From CAZYJR01 sp964647905 (GTDB taxonomy: Bacteria; Desulfobacterota; DSM-4660; Desulfatiglandales; HGW-15), in contig CAZYJR010000050.1 in the NCBI GenBank assembly GCA_964647905.1, positions 1 through 17,600 on the forward strand: DNA of 17,600 bases, in the 5' to 3' direction. This document shows positions 7,015 to 14,422 of the stretch, in pieces. The notes below the pieces were generated by a model. It had not been told where the DNA came from. It ran no database searches and saw nothing but the letters and a program-made list of their open reading frames with translations. The first letter of the stretch is position 1, and each line of letters begins with the position of its first letter. Position numbers and translations under genes: made by a program.

Positions 7015-7941
7015 GTGAGCAGAAACGAACAATCTCCCTCCTCAGGTGAAGCGCAAGGTCGGCTGGCCGCGGTCGGCGCCTATTGGCTGTGGGGCGTTCT
7101 CCCGGTCTACTGGAAGGCCATGGGGCACATCCCGGCCATAGAGATACTGGCCCACAGGATGGCTTGGACGCTCGTGTTTACGGTCATCCTGCTCTCCATC
7201 CGGTCCCATTGGTCATGGCTCTACGAGATCCGGGCCAGCCCACGACGTTTTCTCACTTTCGTCGCCAGTGCGTTCTTCCTTGGGATCAATTGGTTCACAT
7301 ACGTCTTTGCAGTGAATTCCGGCCATATTGTTGAGGCCAGTTTGGGTTACTTTATCAATCCTTTGTTCAGCGTGGTGCTCGGGGTTGTGTTTCTACACGA
7401 GCGGCTGCGAAAACTACAATGGGCTGCCGTGGGTATCGCCCTTATCGGAGTGGCTCACCTTACGTACCACTACGGGCATGCCCCGTGGATTGCTCTGACC
7501 TTGGCGCTTACGTTCGGGTTGTACGGCCTGCTGCGGAAAACAGCGCCACTGGCCTCTTTGACCGGACTGTCGCTGGAAATGATGTTTTTGCTCGTGCCTG
7601 CGGTCGTATTTCTCATGTATCTGGAATCACAGGGCAGGGGGCATTTTGGTCATGATACGATGCAGACTGATATCTTGTTGATATCCACCGGAGCAGCCAC
7701 GGCTTTGCCGCTGCTTCTGTTTGCATACGGGGCCAAACGAATACGCCTGGCCACGATAGGTATTCTACAGTATATAGCCCCGACGCTCCAATTTCTGATT
7801 GGCGTCTTCATCTATAATGAAATATTTACCACAGCTCGATTTATCAGCTTTTGTTTTATCTGGGTGGCTCTTGGCTTGTACACATCGGAAGGATTCGTCT
7901 ATAGGCGAAGAGGAGCCGTCCCTTCCCCGCAGCTACGATGA
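7015..7941 (+). CDS. rarD: EamA-family permease RarD
   Basis: 308 residues from a GTG at 7015, preceded by a G-rich stretch (AAAGGGGGG) that could serve as a weak RBS. About ten transmembrane segments are visible. The opening AAVGAYWLWGVLPVYWKAM with PAIEILAHRMAWTL is diagnostic of RarD, as are LGINWFTYVFAVNSGHIVEASLG with YFINPL, FLHERL, and LLFAYGAKRIRLATIGILQY with IAPTLQF in the second half. RarD is an inner-membrane DMT-superfamily transporter named from a chloramphenicol-sensitive locus; its physiological substrate is not settled. The N-terminal 15 or so residues before the first membrane helix are longer than usual. The gene is intact and converges on the OmpA gene with only 9 bp between the stop codons. 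No obvious terminator is visible between them. Confidence 0.93.
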   Translation: MSRNEQSPSSGEAQGRLAAVGAYWLWGVLPVYWKAMGHIPAIEILAHRMAWTLVFTVILLSIRSHWSWLYEIRASPRRFLTFVASAFFLGINWFTYVFAVNSGHIVEASLGYFINPLFSVVLGVVFLHERLRKLQWAAVGIALIGVAHLTYHYGHAPWIALTLALTFGLYGLLRKTAPLASLTGLSLEMMFLLVPAVVFLMYLESQGRGHFGHDTMQTDILLISTGAATALPLLLFAYGAKRIRLATIGILQYIAPTLQFLIGVFIYNEIFTTARFISFCFIWVALGLYTSEGFVYRRRGAVPSPQLR

Positions 7942-7950
7942 CCTTGTTTC

Positions 7951-8958
7951 TTATTCGCCTTCCAGCTTGACCAATTCAACCCGCCGGTTCTGTGCCCGGC
8001 CATTCTCATCTTCATTGCTGGCAACCGGGGCAAGTGGACCTACTCCATAGGGCGTGAGTCTGTTTTCCGAGATCCCGTGTTCGGAGGACAGGAAACCCAC
8101 TACAGCCTCTGCGCGCTTCTGAGACAATTCCATATTGTATTCTATACTTCCGATAGCATCTGTATGGCCTACAACGCCAAGGCTGAGATCCGGATACTGC
8201 TCCAAAAGTGCAGCTATTTCAGCCAATGTTGATTCGGACTTTTCCTTTATTTTCGCTTTGTCCGTATCAAAGTGGATGCCGTAAACGCGGACACTACCCT
8301 TTTCCTCGATATCTTCAGCCATTGCTTCAGCATCTACATTAACCTTAACCTTGCCGGTCTCCATTGGCTTTTCCTCGAGAATCTGGATGAGAGTGACAGG
8401 ATGCCCGACCAGCTGCTCTTTGCCCTCCGGAAGTGAATGCAGTGCGGTGTAAGCAGAGACATACACTGCTCCTTCCGGGTCCGGGAGTTTAGCCAAGAAA
8501 TAGCGTTCGTCCTTGGTGTTCCAGGGCAAAAGAGCTTCGTCAGGGAGCCAGGATGGGTCATAGTTGTGAAGCCGCTGATCTTCTCCATACACCATGTCTT
8601 CAATGGGGTCACATTCATCCAGGCATTCAAAAATCATGGTGAAGCCGGCGTCTTTGAGGGCCATTTGGTAGTTGCGGTGAATTTGGAGGCTGGAGAGACC
8701 TTCGGGGGCCACATAAAGTATGCGGGTGACTTCTCCTTCGGCTTCCACGCTTTCGGACATCTCTTCCCCTTCCAGGCCTGCTGGAAGGACCAATCGGTCA
8801 TAGTCAATATGTTCGTAGCCGAGGATATAAGAGCCGTCATAGGGAGAAAGAAGGGGGTGGTCCTTGCCTCCTTCGGCGTCTTGCTGGGCCGAGGCCAAAA
8901 GAGGACTCCCGAATACCAAACAAACAAAAAACAAAGAAAAGGTAATTTTTCTTATCAT
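7951..8958 (-). CDS. OmpA-family peptidoglycan-binding envelope protein with extra N-terminal domain
   Basis: 335 residues from an ATG preceded by GAGGAG on the minus strand. Residues 1-24 form a Sec signal peptide (positive MIRK, hydrophobic core, ASA-Q cleavage). Residues of about 33-200 resemble the DUF4892-type domain found before OmpA domains: HPLLSPYDGSYILGYE, YDRLVLPAG, VTRILYVAPEGLSSLQIHRN and Y--ALKDAGFTMIFEC. Residues of about 225-335 are an OmpA_C domain: YGIHFDTDKAKIK, VVGHTDAIGS-EYN, LSQKRAEAV and AQNRRVEL, including the Asp and Arg that bind diaminopimelate of peptidoglycan. It should sit in the outer membrane or periplasm as a wall anchor. It is intact and the sequence is typical. 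The N-terminal domain name is less certain than the OmpA domain. Confidence 0.92.
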   Translation of the reverse strand: MIRKITFSLFFVCLVFGSPLLASAQQDAEGGKDHPLLSPYDGSYILGYEHIDYDRLVLPAGLEGEEMSESVEAEGEVTRILYVAPEGLSSLQIHRNYQMALKDAGFTMIFECLDECDPIEDMVYGEDQRLHNYDPSWLPDEALLPWNTKDERYFLAKLPDPEGAVYVSAYTALHSLPEGKEQLVGHPVTLIQILEEKPMETGKVKVNVDAEAMAEDIEEKGSVRVYGIHFDTDKAKIKEKSESTLAEIAALLEQYPDLSLGVVGHTDAIGSIEYNMELSQKRAEAVVGFLSSEHGISENRLTPYGVGPLAPVASNEDENGRAQNRRVELVKLEGE

Positions 8959-9575
8959 AAATCTCTCCTCGTTAATTTAATAGAAATGCTTTTTTGAACG
9001 ATAGAGTGGACTTTGTTACTCGCGGTTATCAAGTTTATCTCGTGAATGGAAATGGCCCCTCTCTTTTTAGCACCAGTTTGAAAGCTTGCTTGTGTGGCAT
9101 CTCAGGGGCACCTGGACCCTTCTTACATAAATATTCATGGTATATACCCTTCAGCGTTGAATGATGACATACAAAAATTTGCTTAGTGTATATTAAGGTC
9201 TCAGGGATGGAATTCTATGTCAAGACCAAAGTTGAGTACTTGGCAATACCATTTAGAAATTTCCAGCTTTCATAGCAAGTGAAACGTCCAGTTGATCAAA
9301 ACGTTGTTCCTTGGACGATAGCCTGCCTATACAACCTGCCGTCCAGCCCGCCGATCTTGAAAAACGCTTTTCCAACGCACTCAAGACCTCCCTCCAGGCC
9401 CCCATTTGACCCCCCGGCTCAAAAGACGTATGTTGGTGGCATCCTGAACCATTGAACGCCAACGTACCGATTACACCGCGTCTTCGAGGTCCGCGGGAAT
9501 CGGTCCGGTCGGGGTCGCGGCAAGGAGCTGGATGGTGTTCGCTGTGGAGACCTTTTGACAAGGACGCGTATTACG
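8959..9575. other. Intergenic region without a recognisable gene
   Basis: The first 250 bp are AT-rich and probably include the promoter of the OmpA gene. From about 9250 the composition becomes GC-richer. Short frames on both strands (for example minus 9253-9561) have no family-like sequence. I see no tRNA, IS end or CRISPR repeat here. Confidence 0.5.
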
Positions 9576-9692
9576 ATGGAACCAGCCGAATTCACCCACC
9601 ATTGCGTGTGCCTGGACATCGAGACCGGGCCCCGGGGGGAGGTCATCGGGCTGGGCGCGAAAACGAGTTTGCGGCCGACCTTCACCCCCTTG
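9576..9692 (+). pseudogene. Possible N-terminal fragment of a DEDD-type 3'-5' exonuclease or exonuclease-helicase
   Basis: From ATG 9576 the frame reads MEPAEFTHHCVCLDIETGP and then RGEVIGLGA. A hydrophobic strand followed by LDIET, then a G-rich turn and an IGxGA strand, is the Exo I motif layout of DnaQ-like (DEDD) nucleases, including those fused to RecQ-type helicases. Similarity stops after about 35 residues, where the antisense ATPase fragment begins (9702). No Exo II or III motif follows. If genuine, it is a small broken piece. The opposite strand here also reads as an open frame, so coincidence cannot be excluded. Confidence 0.3.
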
Positions 9693-9701
9693 AACCGCTC
9701 C

Positions 9702-10118
9702 GTACTCTCTGAACGAAAAGCCATGGAGGTTTATCAACCGCACCCGGCGGGAAAGATCATGAGCCGAGGCACGCATGGCGAGTGCAACGGAACTCGAGAA
9801 CGACACACCGAGATCGACGAAGTCATACAAGCGCTCGAGCAGGGCGGCGGCATCCGAGAGAAAGTGCACTTCATCCAAGAGGAATGTCCGGAAGCCGTAG
9901 TGCCGGTTCAGTCTCAAGATAAGGTCCCATGCATCGTCATTCCGTTCCAGTGTATCCGCGGACAGGTAAAAGGCATCATCATGCTCGAGTGCGTACTGGC
10001 GGAGCAGTACGGTCTTTCCGGTCCCTCGGGCCCCGACTATCCCGATGAAACGATTATCCAGAATGTGCGGCAGTTCCGGGCATATCGCATACCCATTTTG
10101 TATACAACAAAAGGGGGT
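9702..10118 (-). pseudogene. Fragment of an AAA_14-type ATPase (usually fused to DUF4143)
   Basis: On the minus strand an open stretch runs from the stop at 10121-10119 and reads ELPHILDNRFIGIV, Walker A GARGTGKT (10034-10011), LLRQYALEHDDAFYLSADTL, Walker B FLLDEVHFL (around 9885-9858), LFSSSV-like SFSSSVALAMRA, and RVRLINLHGFSFREY (ending at 9702). This is the N-terminal ATPase domain of the widespread AAA_14/DUF4143 proteins. After FREY the frame is lost; a shifted frame continues ERFKGVK and then nothing recognisable. No start codon precedes the first conserved residues in frame, and the C-terminal half of about 250 residues is absent. It is therefore broken at both ends. The motifs are well preserved, so decay is probably recent. 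Confidence 0.72.
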
Positions 10119-10223
10119 TTACCCGCGGGAAATCTGGAGTACAATACGGAGCATTACTTAGCCATGTTTCCTTGCAATGCTCAGCAGATCAGCGCGTCCT
10201 GCACCCTCTTCCAGGAAGGCCCC

Positions 10224-10615
10224 ATGCAGGCCTCACCTTCAAACGACCTGGAAAAAGCACGTAGCATGCTCTTCGGCCTGGCCGCCGGAGAGCCCTGGGT
10301 GGGCCCACCGAATTCCTGTCCCTGGACCGGATCAAGGACCGATACGGCCCCCAGGGCATTCAGGACCTTCCCGACCCGGCCCTCTTCACGGACGACACCC
10401 AGATGGCCCTGGCCCTTTACTGCTTTCTCCGGTCTCCGGACGATTACACCAGAACCGTCCTTCGGGGAGCCAACACGAGCGGGGACTCGGGCTCCGTTGA
10501 GTGTATTGCGGGGGCCATGAGTGGGGCTCGGTTGGGGGTGGCAGGGATACCTGGGGGTGGGTTAAGCGCATTGAAAAAAGGCGGAGCGGCTGCATCTGGC
10601 GAAGGAGGAACTTGA
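10224..10615 (+). pseudogene. ADP-ribosylglycohydrolase (DraG/ARH family) remnant with frameshift and internal deletion
   Basis: A plausible start is ATG 10224, after AGGA. The first frame reads KARSMLFGLAAGE. Adding one base after 10291 restores the canonical GDALG(G)PTEF of the family, followed in the second frame by LSLDRIKDRYGPQGI, DLPDPALFTDDTQMALA (first metal-binding motif TDD). The sequence then jumps directly to YCFLRSPDDYTRTVLRGANT and SGDSGSVECIAGAMSGARLG, the C-terminal motif of the same family. Roughly 150-200 residues are missing between these parts. The second metal motif, normally GDSDS/T, is GDSGS here, losing an Asp. Recognisable sequence ends near 10552; the open frame runs to 10615. 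Intact members remove ADP-ribose from proteins or nucleic acids. This copy is certainly inactive. Confidence 0.82.
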
Positions 10616-10682
10616 AGGAGAGTGGATTCCGACTGACAGAGAAAAACCCCTTCAGCCACCCAGGCAGCGGACTTATGGGTCC

Positions 10683-10731
10683 GGCGCAAATATATGCGCC
10701 AGGCCCATATCCCGCGCGAAAAATGCGCGCG
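10683..10731. repeat. Two adjacent GC-stem hairpins
   Basis: GGCGCA/TGCGCC (10683-10700, AT-rich 6-nt loop) and CGCGCG/CGCGCG (10713-10731, A-rich 7-nt loop) lie 12 nt apart. The paired layout with alternating GC stems and A/T loops resembles dispersed REP/BIME-like elements. No second copy is seen in the window. Confidence 0.4.
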
Positions 10732-10898
10732 CCGCTCATTGCGTATGCGTCCGGCGTGAACAGGCCGAAGCCGTGCAATGGAGACAAAGAGGATGGCGTC
10801 GGCCGTATTGAAAAGACAGATGCGCTGGATGTGCTGGCGGAGCGGTTGAGTAGAAAGACGGAGAAATTCCTGGGGCATTGATCACCAGAAAAGCGAAT

Positions 10899-10917
10899 GT
10901 GCGGACGCCGTCCGCAC
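10899..10917. repeat. 8-bp perfect hairpin with 3-nt loop
   Basis: GTGCGGAC-GCC-GTCCGCAC is a very stable stem. There is no flanking T-run, so it is not a typical intrinsic terminator. Confidence 0.45.
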
Positions 10918-11013
10918 AATGGAAGTCCGGGTTCTGGAGATCCTCCGGTTTGGGAAAAAGGCGGCAGTTTTCATGTGGCCGCGGGGAGGAAAACCCATAT
11001 GTCTTCACAGAAT

Positions 11014-11036
11014 TTCGGGAGTCACTGCCTCCCGAA
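11014..11036. repeat. 8-bp perfect hairpin with 7-nt loop
   Basis: TTCGGGAG-TCACTGC-CTCCCGAA, flanked by partly complementary AATT/ATT, about 290 bp before the DUF6361 start. It could be a regulatory RNA structure or a protein-binding inverted repeat; there is no T-run. Confidence 0.45.
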
Positions 11037-11164
11037 TTCAGACCGTGATCCTTTGAAGTGGTGATTCGGAAATAATCGATTTCCAATCTCAATAGGTTTC
11101 CAAATCAGCGGGAAAACGCCCACCGCCAGGCGGTCTTGCGCATCTCGTTGAGCGATTGCAGTCG

Positions 11165-11305
11165 ATGGCATCAATCATTTGTGAGGAATCGAGTACAACA
11201 GGTGTTCGTTTTGTATGCCAATTGGTGGAATTGGCCGGGGAAGAAAGCATCCAGCGGTCTCTGGAGCAGAAGATGCACAAGGCCGACGACACGGCGATTC
11301 GTTGA
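11165..11305 (+). CDS. Possible small ORF, 46 aa, directly upstream of the DUF6361 gene
   Basis: ATG 11165 to TGA 11303-11305. The product has a plausible protein-like pattern (VRFVCQLVELAGEESIQRSL, then EQKMHKADDTAIR). The frame is also open upstream to a TAG near 11094, without a better start. No clear Shine-Dalgarno precedes it, and I recognise no family. It ends 20 nt before the DUF6361 ATG and could be a leader peptide, the remnant end of a lost gene, or chance. Confidence 0.25.
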   Translation: MASIICEESSTTGVRFVCQLVELAGEESIQRSLEQKMHKADDTAIR

Positions 11306-11325
11306 GACGTGACGGAGAACAGACC

Positions 11326-12561
11326 ATGCCCAGCACATTCGGATGGGTGGACTTCCTGGCGGAGGACCGGCAAAAGATGCTGGACGTGGTCCACCTGTTC
11401 CGCGAGCAGGACACAAGGGACGAGCTGGGTCTCGGCACCATCCGGGACGCCTTTTCGGATCACTTCTTTCCCGGCACCAGCACGGTGCAGACCCGCGTGC
11501 GGTACATGCTCTTTGTCCCGTGGATGTACCAGAGGCTCGAGGAGAAAAAGGTCCCGTCCGCCCAGGTCGCCCAAAAGGCCAGGAGTGCAGAGACCTGGCT
11601 GATCGAAGAGCTTCTGAAGACCGAATCCGAGGAGGGAGTCATCGGGAGTGAGGCGGGAAAGGGACTCAAGCGCCTTCCCAGCAGCATCTACTGGAGCGGT
11701 CTGGGCGTTTGGGGGATTCGGCTCTTCGAGGGCTCCCAGCAGGAGTACCACCGGTATCTGGACCGGTTTTACCAATTTCAGTCCTCCACCCGTTTGTACG
11801 CCGGGGAGACGGACGAGGAGGTGGGCAACACTGCAATCCAACCCAACTGGCACCCGGGGATCCCCAAGAGACCCAAGGGCTTTCCTGAGAACGCCACCCT
11901 GGCGCTCACGCGGGAGGAGGCCGCCTACCTCAGGGACCGCATCCTGGCGCTTCACCCCGACTCTCTGCTGGCGGCCCTTCTCCGCAGGAAAAGGTCCTAC
12001 AAGACCGCATTTCCCTGGGAGCATCCCTTGGTCCCTAAGCTCCCGGGCCACCTGAAACGGGACCTGGAGCACGGAAGGAACTTCTCAGAGGTGATGTACG
12101 GCGCAGCCCTCCTCTACAACCTCCTCCTCTCGCGCATGCGGCAGAGGGAGGACTGGATCGAGCGGCACGAGAGGGCCATGAGCACGTGGGCGTACGGAAT
12201 CAAAGCGAGGCAAGGGGAACTGAGGGCCTGGAAGGAGAACCTGGGCGCGTTCTGGCAGGGGCCAGCCCTCTCGACCTGCCACGTCTCGCTTCACACCAGG
12301 CGTTTCGTTGAGACGTGGGGCTCATTTGCCCTCCAATTTCCGGGGCCCCGCGAGGTGGCGGATCACAAACCCTCGGAATCGCTGCTCCGTGAACGGGAGG
12401 CGACCCTTAAGCGCAGCCGCTCCCGCCTGGAAAACCCCCGGGCCCTCGAGCTCTGGCCGGGGCAGTCCGGGATTCACCAGTACAACTACCGCTGGCCCGT
12501 GACGTCCTCCTTTGTGGAGGACATCCTGAAGGGCCTTCGAGGCGAAACACCCCATGCTTGA
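11326..12561 (+). CDS. DUF6361 family protein, first gene of the candidate defence operon, 411 aa
   Basis: ATG 11326 has GGAG 8 nt upstream and gives the family-type start MPSTFGWVDFLAEDRQKM. The longer in-frame reading from 11215 lacks an RBS. Residues 44-66 (SDHFFPGTSTVQTRVRYMLF) are the most family-like stretch. The protein is largely helical, with many charged residues, and ends with HQYNYRWPVTSSFVEDILKG. No catalytic or nucleotide-binding motif is visible. As I recall, DUF6361 proteins are of unknown function and are often encoded beside PLD-like and helicase genes, as here. The gene overlaps the PLD gene by 8 nt, so the two are almost certainly co-translated. A role as sensor or structural partner of the PLD/helicase pair is inference. 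It is intact and very GC-rich like its partners. Confidence 0.85.
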   Translation: MPSTFGWVDFLAEDRQKMLDVVHLFREQDTRDELGLGTIRDAFSDHFFPGTSTVQTRVRYMLFVPWMYQRLEEKKVPSAQVAQKARSAETWLIEELLKTESEEGVIGSEAGKGLKRLPSSIYWSGLGVWGIRLFEGSQQEYHRYLDRFYQFQSSTRLYAGETDEEVGNTAIQPNWHPGIPKRPKGFPENATLALTREEAAYLRDRILALHPDSLLAALLRRKRSYKTAFPWEHPLVPKLPGHLKRDLEHGRNFSEVMYGAALLYNLLLSRMRQREDWIERHERAMSTWAYGIKARQGELRAWKENLGAFWQGPALSTCHVSLHTRRFVETWGSFALQFPGPREVADHKPSESLLREREATLKRSRSRLENPRALELWPGQSGIHQYNYRWPVTSSFVEDILKGLRGETPHA

Positions 12562-14422
12562 CCCGAGAGCCCGCGAAATCTACCTCGACCACCTCCGCCC
12601 GCCCCGTGGGTACCGGCTGGACGGGGCCGTGGCTACGACGTTCTCGCTCGACCTCATGTCCCTCCTCATGGCGCCGGTGGCCATGGCCCTCCAGGACCAG
12701 CGGATCGGCGGCCAAGCCGCCCCCGATCCCGTGGTCGTGCTGGAGGCGATCCAGCAGTCCGCAGACCGCTTCACCGTCTTCTGCCAGCAGGGACGCATAG
12801 CCGTCCCCAGGCACGACACCCTCCTCTACGGCTACCTGGAGCCCTCGGTCGTGGAGGTCCAACCCCCGGACCCGAAGGGGGTGTTTCACCCCAAGACGTG
12901 GCTCCTCCGGTTCGAGAGCGAGGACGAGGCCCCGGTGCGCTACCGATTCCTCTGCCTCTCCCGGAACCTCACCTTTGACCCGTCCTGGGACACCGTGCTG
13001 GCGCTGGAGGGCACCCTCGCCTCCCACCGCACTTACGACTACAGCCTCACCCGCCCCTTGGCGGCGTTTCACCAGTCCCTGCCCGACCTGGCCGTTGCCC
13101 CGGTCTCGGACAGAATCCGCGCCCTCGTCGCCCGCATGGCCGACGAGGTCAAACGGGTGCAGTTCGAGGTCCCCGAGGGGTTTCAGACCATCGAGCAGTT
13201 CATCCCCCTGGGCATCGGAGGCTACGGGGCGTTTCCTCCCATCCCGGATCACCGCCGGTCCCTGATGCTCTCCCCGTTCCTCTCGCCCCAGGGCATCGAG
13301 CGCATCCGCCAGAAGGGCCGCGAGCAGGTCCTCATCTCCAGGAACGACGCCCTGGACGGGCTCTCGGAGCCCGCCTTCGACAAGCTGAAAGACACGGCGC
13401 GCTGCTTTTTCCTGGACGAAGGGGTACAGCGCCCCGAGGACACCGAGACCTCGGAAGACCGCGCCGGCATTTCGAGCTCCCCGGAGGACCTCTCCGGCCT
13501 CCACGCCAAGATGATCCTCACGGAGACCGGCGCTCGGGCCACGGTCTACACCGGCTCGGCCAACCTCACCAGCGCGGCCCTCAACGGAAGGAACGTGGAG
13601 TTCGTGGTGGCGCTCCAGGGCTACCGGAGGCACGTGGGGATCGACCGGTTCATGGGAGAGGAGGATGCCAAGTACGCGTTTCGGAACATGCTCCGGCCCT
13701 ACGCGCGACCACACGGCCCCAAAGTCCCCACGGAGCAGGAGCAGCTCGAGGAGACCCTGGAAACGGCCCGCAAGGCCATAACCGAGGCCGGCTTGGAGAT
13801 CCACATTCGACCGAACGACCAGGGCCGTCAAGCCCTGACGCTCCTCCCGCAAGCCCGCAACCCCCGGCTGCCCCAAGGCGTACGCGCGGACTGCTTCCCC
13901 ATCACGCTCAAGGAGCACCAGGCCAGGGAACTCGCTCCCTCGGACCTCGTGCAGGAGGTCGCCTTCCCAGACGTCACCACCGAGGCCCTGACCACCTTCG
14001 TGGCCTTCCGGCTCGAGGCCAAGGGCAGGGTGGCGAGTGCCCGAATCGCCTTTGTTCTGAACCTCCCGGCCTTCGGCATGCCCGAGGGCCGCAATCAGGT
14101 CATCCTACGAAGCATCCTCTCCGACCGGGAGCGGTTCGTCCGGTACCTGCTCCTCATCCTGGGCCGGGAGGACCGCCTGGGCGTCCTGGGGGGATGGGGA
14201 CCAGGGGATCAATCCGGGCAGCAGGGCCCCATGCCCCACGTCCTCCCCCTCTTCGAGGAGCTGGTGCGCGCCTACAGCCGTGAGCCCGGGAAGATCGAGC
14301 ATATCGGCCGGATCGTCTCCGACCTCCGGGAGACCGGCAGCCTGGAGGAGATCCTGCCGGAAGGCTTCGAAGAGGTCTGGGCCGCCTTTTCGACCCCCAA
14401 AAGGAGCGGGAACGCAGCATGA
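12554..14422 (+). CDS. Phospholipase-D-like (PLD/HKD) protein, second gene of the candidate defence operon, 622 aa
   Basis: ATG 12554 lies inside the end of the DUF6361 gene, with GAGG 12 nt upstream. Two HxK half-sites are visible: H112-P-K114 followed by LSRN138LT, and H317-A-K319 followed by GSAN337LT and N347-E349. In PLD enzymes two HxK/N halves form one active site that attacks a phosphodiester through a covalent His; several members are nucleases (BfiI, Nuc, DISARM DrmC type). The D of the classic HxKxxxxD is E324 in the second site, a common variation. The C-terminal part of about 270 residues has no motif I recognise, although a compact end (REPGKIEHIGRIVSDLRETG) is visible. ATGA joins the stop to the helicase start. 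DNA or RNA as substrate is inferred from the helicase partner. Confidence 0.88.
   Translation: MLDPRAREIYLDHLRPPRGYRLDGAVATTFSLDLMSLLMAPVAMALQDQRIGGQAAPDPVVVLEAIQQSADRFTVFCQQGRIAVPRHDTLLYGYLEPSVVEVQPPDPKGVFHPKTWLLRFESEDEAPVRYRFLCLSRNLTFDPSWDTVLALEGTLASHRTYDYSLTRPLAAFHQSLPDLAVAPVSDRIRALVARMADEVKRVQFEVPEGFQTIEQFIPLGIGGYGAFPPIPDHRRSLMLSPFLSPQGIERIRQKGREQVLISRNDALDGLSEPAFDKLKDTARCFFLDEGVQRPEDTETSEDRAGISSSPEDLSGLHAKMILTETGARATVYTGSANLTSAALNGRNVEFVVALQGYRRHVGIDRFMGEEDAKYAFRNMLRPYARPHGPKVPTEQEQLEETLETARKAITEAGLEIHIRPNDQGRQALTLLPQARNPRLPQGVRADCFPITLKEHQARELAPSDLVQEVAFPDVTTEALTTFVAFRLEAKGRVASARIAFVLNLPAFGMPEGRNQVILRSILSDRERFVRYLLLILGREDRLGVLGGWGPGDQSGQQGPMPHVLPLFEELVRAYSREPGKIEHIGRIVSDLRETGSLEEILPEGFEEVWAAFSTPKRSGNAA

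Larger units (their letters stand above)
10616..11164. other. Hairpin-rich non-coding stretch upstream of the three-gene operon
   Basis: No frame here looks like a known protein family, although 10501-10881 is open on the plus strand and ends with a protein-like tail (VLAERLSRKTEKFLGH). At least four perfect hairpins occur (10683-10700, 10713-10731, 10899-10917, 11014-11036). The part from 11037 to 11164 must hold or adjoin the operon promoter, but I could not pick a convincing sigma-70 pair. Confidence 0.5.

Noticed and set aside
10501..10881. 126-aa plus-strand frame after the ADP-ribosylglycohydrolase remnant
   Set aside because: Most of it crosses hairpins and is low in protein character. 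Only the last 15-20 residues look protein-like, and they match no family I know.
1427..11155. 13-bp match CTCGTTGAGCGAT near 1427 and 11145
   Set aside because: It is too short over this distance to mean more than chance, and one copy is in the DUF429 coding region.
11298..12317. 14-bp repeat TTCGTTGAGACGTG at 11298-11311 and 12304-12317
   Set aside because: One such exact match is expected by chance in a window of this size, and one copy is inside coding sequence.
12407..13918. 503-aa minus-strand open frame
   Set aside because: It is a mirror of the PLD gene in GC-rich DNA. Its composition is V/G/R/L-biased, with no motifs and no RBS.
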